Positions 23,588 to 31,973 of a stretch of 32,376 nt of DNA are shown piece after piece. Source of the stretch: Candidatus Troglogloeales bacterium (GTDB lineage Bacteria; Nitrospirota; Nitrospiria; SBBL01); the NCBI GenBank assembly GCA_005239745.1, contig SBBL01000140.1, positions 1-32,376 on the forward strand, read 5' to 3'. Positions within the stretch are counted from its first letter, which is position 1; each line of letters opens with the position of its first letter. The notes below the pieces were generated by a model. That model worked only from the letters and a program-made list of their open reading frames with translations, searched no databases and was not told the DNA's origin. Both the position numbers and the translations under genes were made by a program.

Positions 23588-25747
23588 TTAAGCGACGATC
23601 TTCGAAAAGTCTGCGAAGCGGTCAAAGAGCGAGACGATATGCGCAAGAAGGGTCAGTCGGCGGTTGCGCACCCCTTCATCCGTGTCCATCACCATCACCG
23701 TATCAAAAAAATCGGAAAGCGGTGCGTGAAGGGTGGCAAGCTGTCTGATGAGGGCATCGTACCTTTGTGCATCCCATTGTTGTTTTGCTAGATCGCGAGA
23801 CAGCATCAATACGTTATATAATTTGTGTTCCACAGATACCTCTGGAGGATAATCGCCGGATACAAGATCTACGAGCTGGAATCCATTCGGCACAATTCGA
23901 GCGGCCCGCTTAAATCCCGTCATCAATACCTTAAATTCTTCCCCGTCTACCGACTGTGTGATGGCCTGCGCAAAACGGAGGCTTATGTACGGGGAGTCAG
24001 CCTGCCGAGAGAGAACGGCATCCACAATGTCCGCCCGGAAACCGGAAGAGGCCAAATGAAACGCCAGACGTTGCTTCAAGAAGTCCAAGACGATTTTTGC
24101 ACAAAAAAAGCCGGCCTTTGGGGACCCCGCTACACCCCAAAAGCCGGCCTTTGGGGACCCCGCTTGTGCATCACATAAAAACGGATAGGAGGATATGACA
24201 AAATCAATAGCCGGTTTTAGGGAGAAACGCGCAAAAAGTGGAAGCGTACATATTTGAACCAATCCCAATCCGGCCCGCCGCAGGGCATAGGGGTCCTCGG
24301 AACCGCTGGGGATCAACCCCGCACCTAGACAACCCACAATCGTGTCGAGCTTATCAGCCACTGCCAATAGCTGTCCGATGGGGGTTTCCGGTAGCGCACC
24401 TCCTGATACGCGCGGCAAGTAGTGCTCTTCGATACCTAAAGCAACCGCTTCCGATTCCCCCTGAATGCGACCATAAACACGTCCCATCGTCCCCTGGAGC
24501 GATGGAAACTCCTGTACCACGCCCGTCAGTAGATCACTCTTGCACAACTCCGCCACACGTACGACCTCTTTAGGAGATACGGCAAGCTGATTGGCGATAA
24601 AAGTGGCCAGTGGAATCAGCCTCTCCACCTTGTCATGGAGGGTCCCAAGTCGTTCGTGGTAGGTCACCTTTCCCAACGCATCGCGTCTCTGCTCAAGTGT
24701 GATAGAAAGATCTCGATCGTAATAAAACTTCGCGTCCGCAAGTCGTGCTCGTAACACCCGTTCGTTCCCACTACGGATCGTTTCATTTGCATGTGTGTTG
24801 ATAATGGCGACAAAGCACGGTAAAAGGGCGGGCCGTCCGGCACCGGGATCGCTTGCTAGAAGGGGGAAATAGCCCTGGTGCTCTTTCATGGCGGTTGTGA
24901 TGACCTCCGGGGGAAGCTTCAAAAAATCACGATCAAAACTCCCGCGCAATGCAACCGGATACTCCACGCTAAAAACGGCCTGCCATAAGAGTGCTTCATC
25001 CTTATCCACCCAACCCTGTGCCTCGGTTGAGACACCTTGTATGCTCTTTAAGATGGCATCGTACCGCTCCTTCGGATCAATCAAAACGAAGCGCCTCTGC
25101 AACGCTTTTTTGTAAGACGCAAAGCCGCCCACGCGAAAAGTACCAGGGGAGAGAGACCTGTGTCCTTGGGAGAGCGCACCTGCCCACACCCCTGCGTAGG
25201 TCATTGGGACAATTTTTTTATCATAGAGCGCCACCATCCAACGGATGGGGCGGATAAAGCTCACGCCACTTTCCTCCCAACGCATCGTTTTGGGGAATGT
25301 TAATGCCGATAGAATATCTGGCAGTATTTTCGGCAGTAATAACGACGTCGGTTGCGCCGCCGTCTGCTTTGAAACCGCAAGATACGGCCCTTTTGCTGTT
25401 GGCAAAAGGGTAAGCTGTGCAACCTCCACGCCCTGTGATTTTGCAAAGCCCATGGCCGCTTGTGTGGGTGACCCGCTTGCGTCAAACGCAATTTTTTGAG
25501 GCGGGCCAACAATCGTCTCCGTGCATGTCTCCGTCTGACGGGATAGATGAGAGACGTGGAGGATTAAGCGACGCGGGGTTCCATACGTTAAACACCGGTC
25601 GGCGGCAATCCCATACGATGCGAATTGCTTGGCGGCGATTTCAGACAGTTGCGTAATAGCCGGTGCAATAACGCGGGCGGGCATCTCTTCAACCCCAACT
25701 TCAAACAACAGCTCAGAGGTGGTAGACGGATTCGTGTAGTGTTTCAT
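23588..25747 (-). CDS. glyS: Glycyl-tRNA synthetase beta subunit with an in-frame repeat insertion
   Basis: The beta subunit of the alpha2beta2 glycyl-tRNA synthetase; it carries the tRNA-binding HD-like and anticodon domains. The 719 residues begin with SELLFEVGVEEMPARVI, followed by TYGTPRRLILHVSHL, KTMRWEESGVSFIRPIRWMVALYD, TTAMKEHQGYFPL and DPYALRRAGLGLVQI, all family blocks. At about residues 525-548 the protein has a duplicated AGSPKAGF unit (11-residue period) between the helix SSYPFL and IVLDFLKQRL. This stretch is encoded by a tandem palindromic repeat (24102-24163), and its absence would restore a more usual length. The reading frame is intact. It lies 35 bases downstream of glyQ, as in most genomes with this enzyme type. 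Confidence 0.93.
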   Translation of the reverse strand: MKHYTNPSTTSELLFEVGVEEMPARVIAPAITQLSEIAAKQFASYGIAADRCLTYGTPRRLILHVSHLSRQTETCTETIVGPPQKIAFDASGSPTQAAMGFAKSQGVEVAQLTLLPTAKGPYLAVSKQTAAQPTSLLLPKILPDILSALTFPKTMRWEESGVSFIRPIRWMVALYDKKIVPMTYAGVWAGALSQGHRSLSPGTFRVGGFASYKKALQRRFVLIDPKERYDAILKSIQGVSTEAQGWVDKDEALLWQAVFSVEYPVALRGSFDRDFLKLPPEVITTAMKEHQGYFPLLASDPGAGRPALLPCFVAIINTHANETIRSGNERVLRARLADAKFYYDRDLSITLEQRRDALGKVTYHERLGTLHDKVERLIPLATFIANQLAVSPKEVVRVAELCKSDLLTGVVQEFPSLQGTMGRVYGRIQGESEAVALGIEEHYLPRVSGGALPETPIGQLLAVADKLDTIVGCLGAGLIPSGSEDPYALRRAGLGLVQICTLPLFARFSLKPAIDFVISSYPFLCDAQAGSPKAGFWGVAGSPKAGFFCAKIVLDFLKQRLAFHLASSGFRADIVDAVLSRQADSPYISLRFAQAITQSVDGEEFKVLMTGFKRAARIVPNGFQLVDLVSGDYPPEVSVEHKLYNVLMLSRDLAKQQWDAQRYDALIRQLATLHAPLSDFFDTVMVMDTDEGVRNRRLTLLAHIVSLFDRFADFSKIVA
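24102..24163. repeat. Two tandem copies of a palindromic repeat inserted in frame in glyS
   Basis: The 26-base unit from aaaagccggc to ttggggaccccgct occurs at 24106-24131 and again at 24139-24164, offset by 33 bases (11 codons). The second full unit (24135-24163) matches the hairpin unit at 9899-9927 in the MITE at 24 of 29 bases. Both keep the ending ttggggaccccgc and a ccccaaa/tttgggg stem. The spacing keeps the glyS frame open. Confidence 0.85.
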
Positions 25748-25761
25748 AGGTGCCCTACTGT

Positions 25762-25809
25762 CGTCATATCTAAACGGGGATTCTAAACGGGGGACATGCC
25801 GGAATGACG
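25762..25809. repeat. Copy B of the CGTCATTCCGGC dispersed repeat, at the glyQ 3' end
   Basis: The ends cgtcat (25762-25767) and atgacg (25804-25809) are inverted repeats; acatgccggaatgacg (25794-25809) is identical to copy C. Inside is a direct repeat of tctaaacgggga (25769-25780 and 25782 on). The element encodes the last residues of GlyQ (RHSGMSPV) and its stop, and fills most of the glyQ-glyS gap. Confidence 0.75.
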
Positions 25810-26688
25810 CACTTCTTCTCCTTGATAGGCTGACGCTATTTTTTTCGCCACGTTGCGGACACGGGCGATATAGCCCGCCCGCTCTGTGACCGAAATGGCA
25901 CCGCGGGCATCGAGCAAGTTAAATACGTGGGAGCTTTTAAGACAGTAATCATAGGCCGGTAAGAATAGGCGTTTCTCCAACAAGGCGTGTGCCTCAGCCT
26001 CAGATTGACGGAAGGCCGCAACCAGAGCGGTTGTGTCCGCCTCCTGAAAATTAAACGTAGAAAATTGCACTTCCGTGTCGTGGTGGACATCGCCATAGGA
26101 AATGCCTTTCGCCCACGCCAAGTTAAAGACATTGTCTACGCCTTGGATATACATGGCCACGCGTTCGAGACCATAGGTAATTTCTACGGAAACGGGATTA
26201 AGCGCGATACCGCCGACCTCCTGAAAATAGGTAAATTGGGTAACCTCCATGCCGTTGAAGCGGACTTCCCATCCAAGTCCCCACGCCCCCAGTGTCGGGG
26301 ACTCCCAATCGTCTTCCATAAACCGGATGTCATGTTCGTGAGATTTAAGACCAAAGGTCTCAAGGCTTTTTAGATACAAGTCTTGAATGTCTGGGGGTGC
26401 GGGTTTCAAGATGACTTGGTACTGATAGTAATGTTGTAGACGGTTGGGGTTTTGGCCGTAGCGACCATCCGCGGGGCGGCGAGACGCCTGCACATAGGCC
26501 GCGCGCCAGGGCTTGGGGCCAATCACGCGTAAAAATGTTGCGGGATGAAAGGTGCCGGCCCCCACTTCGTTGTCGTAGGACTGCATAATGACACACCCGC
26601 GTTCCGCCCAAAATTGATGAAGAGACAGAAAGAGCCCCTGAAAAGTCATGGGTGAACGCGGGGTACGGGCACGGGGAGAGCGCCTCAT
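25783..26688 (-). CDS. glyQ: Glycyl-tRNA synthetase alpha subunit
   Basis: The catalytic alpha subunit of the bacterial tetrameric GlyRS (class II). Diagnostic blocks are [93 protein letters not shown] and [14 protein letters not shown]. With 301 residues it is near the family length. ATG 26688 overlaps the recO stop (ATGA) with GGAAG upstream, so it is kept as start. The basic 13-residue stretch before the usual MTFQ start is odd, and ATG 26649 is a real alternative. The C-terminal eight residues come from a dispersed palindromic repeat. Confidence 0.94.
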   Translation of the reverse strand: MRRSPRARTPRSPMTFQGLFLSLHQFWAERGCVIMQSYDNEVGAGTFHPATFLRVIGPKPWRAAYVQASRRPADGRYGQNPNRLQHYYQYQVILKPAPPDIQDLYLKSLETFGLKSHEHDIRFMEDDWESPTLGAWGLGWEVRFNGMEVTQFTYFQEVGGIALNPVSVEITYGLERVAMYIQGVDNVFNLAWAKGISYGDVHHDTEVQFSTFNFQEADTTALVAAFRQSEAEAHALLEKRLFLPAYDYCLKSSHVFNLLDARGAISVTERAGYIARVRNVAKKIASAYQGEEVRHSGMSPV

Positions 26689-27443
26689 ATCACTTCCAAC
26701 GGGGTTGCGCCGGCAACCTTACCGCTGCCAAACCCCTGTTTTCCAATGATATATCCAAGGTGCGCCTTGTAGAGCATCAAGGTCTCCTGTTGTACCATGG
26801 GGGATGGGGTTAGGCGACAAGAGGCCGCGTGGTCCACCGTTTTGCAAAAAAGCAGAAAATCTCGTGTCTCTGGAGAAACTGAGATCAGAGAAGAAATCCC
26901 TTCCGCGCATCCGGTACAGACCATCCCTCCAACCGACGGAGAGAAATAAGCAACGGATGAGTGGTGCACGCATCGTACACAACAATCCAAACGTGGTGCA
27001 TAACCACTATGGCCGGCAAGATAGATCATAAAAAAGACGAAAGAGAGGCGCCGATCCATCCCACTTTCCATGCGCCCAAGGCTTGAAAGCAGCAAGCCGT
27101 AGATGGCGGGGTTAGGCTCTCCCTCCGGTGTCATTCGAGAAACCCACATGACCATCTGAAAGGCCATCCGTATGTCGTCCAGCGTCTCGCGTAATTTCCG
27201 GAAGGAGTGGACGATGTCGGACTGTCGAATGCGGGCGAGACGATTTCCTCCCTTCTCAAAAATACTGATCGTACAGTGGGTAAACGGCTCTAGCGACGCG
27301 CCAAAGCGGTTTTTCATGCGACACGCGCCGGACGCGATGCCCTTTACTTTCCCGCTTTCAGCGGTAAAAAAGGTAACCAGTTTATCCGCCTCACCGAGTT
27401 TCATGCTGGTAAGGACGATGGCCGATGTAGAGGATATAGACAT
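26685..27443 (-). CDS. recO: DNA repair protein RecO
   Basis: A 252-residue protein of the RecFOR pathway that anneals single strands and helps load RecA on SSB-coated DNA. The N-terminal OB-fold is visible as [36 protein letters not shown] helical domain follows, containing a zinc-finger pattern with Cys pairs in LDCCVRC and MVCTGC, and the end [15 protein letters not shown] is family-typical. ATG 27443 is the first start; no Shine-Dalgarno site is visible. A consensus extended -10 promoter lies 44 bases upstream. Its stop overlaps glyQ's start, so recO-glyQ-glyS probably form one transcript. Confidence 0.9.
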   Translation of the reverse strand: MSISSTSAIVLTSMKLGEADKLVTFFTAESGKVKGIASGACRMKNRFGASLEPFTHCTISIFEKGGNRLARIRQSDIVHSFRKLRETLDDIRMAFQMVMWVSRMTPEGEPNPAIYGLLLSSLGRMESGMDRRLSFVFFMIYLAGHSGYAPRLDCCVRCVHHSSVAYFSPSVGGMVCTGCAEGISSLISVSPETRDFLLFCKTVDHAASCRLTPSPMVQQETLMLYKAHLGYIIGKQGFGSGKVAGATPLEVI

Positions 27444-27486
27444 CGCGGCGTGGGTGTGGATTCTATTAGTTGTCAGGCCGGGCGGG

Positions 27487-27495
27487 ATTATACCA
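27487..27495 (-). promoter_or_regulatory. Extended -10 promoter for recO-glyQ-glyS
   Basis: On the minus strand positions 27495-27487 read TGGTATAAT, a perfect extended -10 (TGn plus TATAAT). No good -35 is found 16-18 bases upstream, which such promoters can do without. The expected start near 27480 leaves a leader of about 37 bases. The rest of 27444-27750 holds no gene that I can support. Confidence 0.65.
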
Positions 27496-27750
27496 CGTAT
27501 TCCCCTTATCTTAGTGAATCGCTGCCCCCTCCGAGGAGTTTGGGGTGTTTTTCGCCGGGTTAGGTATAGAGCGCTTCCGTCATTACGTCTTGGGATTGCT
27601 GATAATAGACATTGGCTGAATCGCCTGAAAATCCTGCCAATATCGCACTATCAGGGCAAAATGGCAAGTTAATCAATGGTTGGGTTTGCTGGCACCGCGA
27701 CAGTAGGTCCGATCTTTCAAACACTCGCGGCAAAAGAAGGAGGCGTAACC

Positions 27751-28041
27751 GTGAAAACTTTGAACGTTGTAGCCTTGAATATTGTGTTGATGTTAACTCT
27801 CTGTGCTGTAGCTCGAGCCCAATCCAGTGAGGTCAGGTGGAAGAATTTTGTGTTTGGGACATCGGGAACTTTTGCTAGGTTTACTAGCGGTGCTTGGACC
27901 CCGGTACCCCCACCCCCATTTTCTCTATCACGTAATCTGGGATTTCTGTGTAAAGAGGGCTTTTGCATCTTGGACCAGACTATAATAATACGCCAACTCC
28001 TCCCAGCCTCCCCTTTATCAATGCGGAGGCCCCCTTTATAA
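27751..28041 (+). CDS. Small secreted protein of unknown function, 3' end altered by repeat
   Basis: Not recognised. A strong Shine-Dalgarno AAGGAGG (27737-27743) lies seven bases before a GTG at 27751. The predicted 96-residue product starts MKTLNVVALNIVLMLTLCAV and has a consensus cleavage ARA-QSS, a textbook signal peptide. The mature part includes RWKNFVFGTSGTFARFTSGAW, then PVPPPPF. The final segment (LLPASPLSMRRPPL) is encoded by a short inverted repeat (28006-28030), so the original 3' end may have been lost. It is convergent with alr, with six bases between stops. It could be a truncated remnant of a longer exported protein; the signals at the 5' end argue that it is or was expressed. 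Confidence 0.55.
   Translation: MKTLNVVALNIVLMLTLCAVARAQSSEVRWKNFVFGTSGTFARFTSGAWTPVPPPPFSLSRNLGFLCKEGFCILDQTIIIRQLLPASPLSMRRPPL
28006..28030. repeat. Short inverted repeat at the convergent end of the small secreted gene and alr
   Basis: Arms gcctcc (28006-28011) and ggaggc (28025-28030) flank a 13-base interval. It lies 18 bases beyond the alr stop and could serve as a weak 3' hairpin for alr on the minus strand. It resembles the CCTCC/GGAGG palindrome at 2881-2904. Confidence 0.45.
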
Positions 28042-28047
28042 ACAACC

Positions 28048-29142
28048 TTAGTTCCCGTTTCCAAGACGACAGAGGATTTCGTAAGGGGTGGTTTCGGCGG
28101 CAGTTGCCAACTCATCTGCCCATACTGCCACATTGCCTTCTGACCCCATCACGGTGACCCAATCGCCAACTGCAAGAGAGGAGGCTTCGGTTATATCCAA
28201 CATCGTCATATCCATACAGACCCGCCCGACCACCGGAACGCGTTTTCCGGCGGCAATCATCACTCCGCGATTTGAAAGCGCGCGCGGATAGCCGCCCGCG
28301 TATCCAATGGCAACGATTGCAATACGGGTTTTCTCTTTCGTCACAAAGGTCCCGCCATAACTAATGGGCGTGCCTGCAGGGGTTGTCTTAATGGAAAGGA
28401 CTTTGGCTTTGACCTGCATCACCGGCTTCAGACCTCCTACGCTTTTTGAAAACGGGACATATCCGTAGAGCATCAAGCCGGGTCTTACCGCATCAAGATA
28501 GGCTGAAGGAAACCGTACAATGGCAGCGCTATTGGCCATATGACAATAGGGAATAATGGGAGAGAGTTTCTGAAGCGTTTTTCTCACCTGCATGAATGTT
28601 CGTAATTGTTTCCTTGTAAAGATAGTATCCTCTTGATCGGCACATGAAAAATGGCTCAATATCCCCGCAACATGAATGCCATCAGCAGCAATCGTCTTCT
28701 GGATGAACGACGCCGCTTCCTTGGAAGACAGGCCCAGTCGTCCCATCCCCGTATCTAGCTTAATATGAACAGTGATCGGACTGCGCTTCAGATGGCGTCT
28801 AAGCGCTTCAAGTTCCAATTCGGAGGAAATGACGGGGGTCAGACGATGCTTAACCATCTCACGAGCCGCTGAAGAAAATAGGCCGGTCATGACTAAAATA
28901 GGCGTCTTGATTCCACCTTGCCTGAGGGCGATGCCTTCCTCGATATGGGCAACCCCCAACATAGCAACCCCCTGCTTAGATAACACTTCAGAGACGGCCA
29001 ACGCGCCATGTCCATAGGCGTTGGCTTTCACCACGGCGATTATCTTTCTATCGCCCACATACGCACGTACTTGCGTAAGATTATGAGCCAAACGAAGAAG
29101 ATCAACCGTACGTGTTACGGGGCAGTGGGGAATGGAAGACAC
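28048..29142 (-). CDS. alr: Alanine racemase
   Basis: A PLP enzyme of fold type III that makes D-alanine for peptidoglycan. The 364 residues include the PLP-lysine motif AVVKANAYGHG (Lys39), the barrel segments HIKLDTGMGRLG and GILSHFSCADQED, MANSAAIVRFP, and DAVRPGLMLYGYVP. The second domain carries ISYGGTFVTKEKTRIAIVAIGYAGGYPRAL and GRVCMDMTMLDIT. In the usual GYADGYPR motif the Asp is Gly here. Start GTG at 29142, 17 bases after the frr stop, without a clear Shine-Dalgarno site. It is the last gene of the rpsB-tsf-pyrH-frr-alr series. Confidence 0.94.
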   Translation of the reverse strand: MSSIPHCPVTRTVDLLRLAHNLTQVRAYVGDRKIIAVVKANAYGHGALAVSEVLSKQGVAMLGVAHIEEGIALRQGGIKTPILVMTGLFSSAAREMVKHRLTPVISSELELEALRRHLKRSPITVHIKLDTGMGRLGLSSKEAASFIQKTIAADGIHVAGILSHFSCADQEDTIFTRKQLRTFMQVRKTLQKLSPIIPYCHMANSAAIVRFPSAYLDAVRPGLMLYGYVPFSKSVGGLKPVMQVKAKVLSIKTTPAGTPISYGGTFVTKEKTRIAIVAIGYAGGYPRALSNRGVMIAAGKRVPVVGRVCMDMTMLDITEASSLAVGDWVTVMGSEGNVAVWADELATAAETTPYEILCRLGNGN

Positions 29143-29159
29143 GGTTTGTGGGAGGTTGC

Positions 29160-29717
29160 CTAAACGGCCAGAACTTCGGTTTCCTTCTGGTGAAGAACCT
29201 TATCTACCTTAATGATGGCCTGGTCAATCATTTTTTGTACTTCGTCCAAGTGGGCGTGAACATCATCTTCCGAAAGTACCCCATCCTTTTGCATGGATTG
29301 TAACCCTTCTTTGGCTTCACGACGGATGCCCCGGATGGTCACCTTGACCTCCTCGCCAAAGCGCTTAACCACTTTGACCAATTCCTTCCGGCGTTCTTCG
29401 GTCAAAGCGGGGATGGGCACGCGAATGATCTTTCCATCATTGCTCGGCGTCAGACCCAACCCGGCAACACCGATTGCCTTTTCGATTTCACGTATCTGTG
29501 CGGGGTCCCAGGGGGCAATGGTCACCATACGGGCATCCGGAACGGACAGCGTGGCCAGTTGGTTGAGGGGGGTTGGGGTTCCGTAGTAAAGAACACGTAC
29601 CGAGTCAAAAATAGCAGTAGATGCACGACCCGTGCGAATGCTGGAAAGTTCCTTCTGTAAATGCGTTAACGCATCTACAGCCCTCTCCGAAACACGTTTT
29701 TTAATATCGTCAAACAT
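29160..29717 (-). CDS. frr: Ribosome recycling factor
   Basis: A 185-residue tRNA-shaped protein that, with EF-G, splits post-termination ribosomes. The N-terminal helix, the LSSIRTGRAS motif (about 25-34), YYGTPTPLNQLATLSVPDARMVTI of domain II, and the C-terminal EERRKELVKVVKRFGEEVKVTIRGIRREA helix are diagnostic. Length equals the family norm. ATG 29717 follows a 106-base gap from pyrH, which contains a 71-bp palindromic repeat; in most genomes pyrH and frr are closer. Confidence 0.96.
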   Translation of the reverse strand: MFDDIKKRVSERAVDALTHLQKELSSIRTGRASTAIFDSVRVLYYGTPTPLNQLATLSVPDARMVTIAPWDPAQIREIEKAIGVAGLGLTPSNDGKIIRVPIPALTEERRKELVKVVKRFGEEVKVTIRGIRREAKEGLQSMQKDGVLSEDDVHAHLDEVQKMIDQAIIKVDKVLHQKETEVLAV

Positions 29718-29734
29718 GGGCTATTACAATTTTT

Positions 29735-29805
29735 CGTCATACCGGTGAAAACCGGTATCCCGCGGCTTGCTCCTGGATTTCAGCTAAGAACATGCCGGAA
29801 TGACG
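29735..29805. repeat. Copy C of the CGTCATTCCGGC repeat: full 71-bp palindromic element
   Basis: Ends cgtcataccgg (29735-29745) and ccggaatgacg (29795-29805) are inverted repeats at 10 of 11 positions. Inside is a perfect hairpin with arms ataccggt (29739-29746) and accggtat (29751-29758) around a GAAA loop. The 3' part shares acatgccggaatgacg with copy B, and on the minus strand about 30 bases align with copy A. It lies wholly in the pyrH-frr gap. Confidence 0.82.
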
Positions 29806-29823
29806 GAATTTTCAGAACCCTAG

Positions 29824-30570
29824 CTACGACACCATCACAACCGGGGTAGACCTTCTGGACTGACTAATCGTTGTCCCGATGGGTTCCCCCAACAATATCC
29901 GGTAAAAATTGCCTTTTTGTGCAATATTGAAAATAGTCAAGGGAAGGCCATTATCCATACACAATGTCACCGCGGTTGAATCCATTGCCTTCAAGTCCTT
30001 CTCGATGACTTCCAGAAAGGTGATCTCCGAAAACCGCTTGGCATCGGGATAGCGTAACGGGTCTTTGTCATAAAGGCCGTCAACACGCGTTCCCTTTAAG
30101 ACCACCTGTGCGCCAATCTCCATGGCACGCAGGACCGCCGCGGTATCCGTCGAGAAGTAAGGATTGCCCGTGCCACCGGCGAAGATGACGACGCGTTTTT
30201 TTTCTAAATGTCTGACGGCCTTGCGCCGTATATACCCCTCAGCCAACTGCTTCATTTCAATGGACGACTGAACGCGGGTACTCACCCCATTTTGTTCTAA
30301 AACGTTCTGGAAGGCCAACGCGTTCAGAACAGTGGCCAGCATACCCATATAATCTGCTGAGGCTCGCTCCATACCGGCTGCCGCCGCAGCCAGCCCACGG
30401 AAAATGTTTCCTCCACCGATAACAATGGCCACCTCAACACCGGCCGAGACAACTTCCTTAACCTCTTTGGAAATGCCGTCAAGCACGGAGGAATCTATGC
30501 CATAACCGAGATTCCCTGCCAGTGCCTCACCACTGACCTTCAGCAATATCCTCTCGTATTTTGGCTTCAC
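29824..30570 (-). CDS. pyrH: UMP kinase
   Basis: A hexameric amino-acid-kinase-fold enzyme that phosphorylates UMP to UDP. The 248 residues include the family blocks [72 protein letters not shown] and the C-terminal [13 protein letters not shown]. The start is GTG at 30570, 12 bases after the tsf stop. About 15 residues beyond the usual end ([13 protein letters not shown]) form a polar tail. Confidence 0.95.
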   Translation of the reverse strand: MKPKYERILLKVSGEALAGNLGYGIDSSVLDGISKEVKEVVSAGVEVAIVIGGGNIFRGLAAAAAGMERASADYMGMLATVLNALAFQNVLEQNGVSTRVQSSIEMKQLAEGYIRRKAVRHLEKKRVVIFAGGTGNPYFSTDTAAVLRAMEIGAQVVLKGTRVDGLYDKDPLRYPDAKRFSEITFLEVIEKDLKAMDSTAVTLCMDNGLPLTIFNIAQKGNFYRILLGEPIGTTISQSRRSTPVVMVS

Positions 30571-30582
30571 GGTGTCCCAGCG

Positions 30583-31182
30583 TTACTCGCTTCCTAGACG
30601 ATACCGAGTAAACCGCTTAACCTGGATGTTCTCCCCCAGCTTCGCCACCCGTTCGGCAACCAACGCCTTGATAGTTATTTCCGGGTTCTTGATAAAGGCC
30701 TGTTCCAGCAGGCAAACCTCCTGAAAGAACTTTTCAAGCCGACCCTCGGCAATGCGCGTGACAACCGCCTCAGGCTTCCCCGTCGTCTGCGCCTGCGCTA
30801 CACAGATAGCCCGCTCCTTCTCAATGGCGTCGGCCGGTACATCTTCCCGTTGGATATAAAGTGGGGGCGGCGTGGCACCGGCAATCTGCATGGCTAAGTC
30901 TTTGGCAAGCGCTTGAAAGTCCGGCGTTCTGGCAACAAAATCCGTCTCACAGCAGACCTCAAGTAAAACTCCGATTTTTCCGCCGGCGTGGATATAAGAC
31001 GTGATCAGTCCTTCCCCTGTTACCCGTCCTCCCTTTTTTAGGGCGGTGGCAAGGCCCTTCTTTCGCAGATAATCAATAGCTTTTCCCAGGTCATTTGAAG
31101 ATTCGGCAAGTGCAGACTTACAATGCATCACCCCGGCACCCGTCTGCTCCCGTAATGCTCTAATCAGCTCCATCTCTACCAT
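30583..31182 (-). CDS. tsf: Elongation factor Ts (short form)
   Basis: The guanine nucleotide exchange factor for EF-Tu. The N-terminal UBA-like domain LIRALREQTGAGVMHCKSALAES, then GLITSYIHAGGKIGVLLEVCCETDFVAR with the TDFV motif that contacts EF-Tu, are clear. At 199 residues it is the short type with one core subdomain, like that of Thermus, rather than the longer E. coli type (about 280). The ATG at 31182 is preceded by AGGAGG about four bases upstream; a second ATG three codons in is possible. It lies nine bases downstream of rpsB. Confidence 0.95.
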   Translation of the reverse strand: MVEMELIRALREQTGAGVMHCKSALAESSNDLGKAIDYLRKKGLATALKKGGRVTGEGLITSYIHAGGKIGVLLEVCCETDFVARTPDFQALAKDLAMQIAGATPPPLYIQREDVPADAIEKERAICVAQAQTTGKPEAVVTRIAEGRLEKFFQEVCLLEQAFIKNPEITIKALVAERVAKLGENIQVKRFTRYRLGSE

Positions 31183-31191
31183 GAACCTCCT

Positions 31192-31962
31192 CTAAATTTG
31201 CGGTATCGCGGTATCCCGGACAGATTCAGTCACAGTCACAGGCCCAGGCTCTATGGTGGGTGTCGCTGCTTTCATACGTCTACTTTCCTTAAGTTGGCGG
31301 CCTTCCAAAACGGCATCCGCGATTCTGCTTGTTATGAGACGAATGGAACGTGTCGCATCATCGTTGCCGGGGATGACATAGGTAATTTCGTCCGGATTGG
31401 CATTGGTGTCGGTGATAGCAATGACGGGAATACCTAGGCGGTTAGCTTCTAGAACAGACGTTCGTTCCCGAACAACATCAATAATGAAGATGGCATCAGG
31501 AATCTGCCGCATCTCTTTGATGCCACCAAACACCTTCTCTAATCGTACCCGCTCTTTCTCCATCAGCACGACCTCTTTCTTGGGAAATCGAGTGTGCGTG
31601 CCATCCGTTAGAATTGTTTGAAGTTTCCTCAGACGATCCAGGCTCCGATGCACCGTCGCAAAATTGGTTAACATCCCCCCTAGCCAGCAATTATTGATGT
31701 AATACGACCCGCAGCGTGTCGCTTCTTGCGCAACCACCTCTTGGGCCTGGCGTTTGGTGCCCACGAAGAGGAGTGTCCGTTCATCGGACGCCATTTCACG
31801 GACAAAATCACGAGCTTGCTCCAACAGCTGTTCCGTTTTGCGAAGGTCAATAATATGGATATTATCGCGCTTCATAAAGATATAGGGTGCCATCTTTGGA
31901 TTCCAGAAACTACCCCGATGTCCTAAATGGACACTGGCATCTAACAGCGCTTGCATCATCAT
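31192..31962 (-). CDS. rpsB: 30S ribosomal protein S2
   Basis: The last protein to join the 30S platform; 256 residues from ATG 31962. Family signatures are MQALLDASVHLGHRGSFWNPKMAPYIF, NIHIIDLRKTEQLL, TLLFVGTKRQAQEVV, NNCWLGGMLTNF, and the C-terminal IPVIAITDTNANPDEITYVIPGNDDA. A longer frame back to 31998 is not favoured because known S2 proteins begin near MxxLLxAGVHxGH. Three ATG codons in a row (31962, 31959, 31956) follow the Shine-Dalgarno GGAGAGAGG, and any could serve. It heads the operon and is preceded by a short upstream ORF. Confidence 0.95.
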   Translation of the reverse strand: MMMQALLDASVHLGHRGSFWNPKMAPYIFMKRDNIHIIDLRKTEQLLEQARDFVREMASDERTLLFVGTKRQAQEVVAQEATRCGSYYINNCWLGGMLTNFATVHRSLDRLRKLQTILTDGTHTRFPKKEVVLMEKERVRLEKVFGGIKEMRQIPDAIFIIDVVRERTSVLEANRLGIPVIAITDTNANPDEITYVIPGNDDATRSIRLITSRIADAVLEGRQLKESRRMKAATPTIEPGPVTVTESVRDTAIPQI

Positions 31963-31973
31963 CCTCTCTCCAT
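31959..31973 (-). CDS. Five-codon upstream ORF (Met-Glu-Arg-Gly-stop) before rpsB
   Basis: The leader contains two copies of the 11-mer atcctctctcc (plus-strand 31961-31971 and 31974-31984, period 13). On the minus strand the distal copy gives a Shine-Dalgarno GGAGAGAGG just before an ATG at 31973. This ATG reads Met-Glu-Arg-Gly then TGA, which overlaps the first rpsB ATG. It may be a leader peptide, or only a by-product of a Shine-Dalgarno duplication. Confidence 0.35.
   Translation of the reverse strand: MERG

Noticed and set aside
24102-24163. Possible CRISPR from two repeats 33 bases apart
   Set aside because: Only two units, inside an intact reading frame, with spacer and repeat not of CRISPR form and no cas genes.
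27690-27704. TGGCAC resembling a sigma-54 -24 element
   Set aside because: The -12 GC element (TTGC) is not found at the required spacing.
27640-27736. Leader before the small secreted gene resembling a riboswitch (GGGCAAA, paired CCGCGA/TCGCGG)
   Set aside because: Only isolated short matches to cyclic-di-GMP riboswitch motifs; no complete conserved core could be traced.
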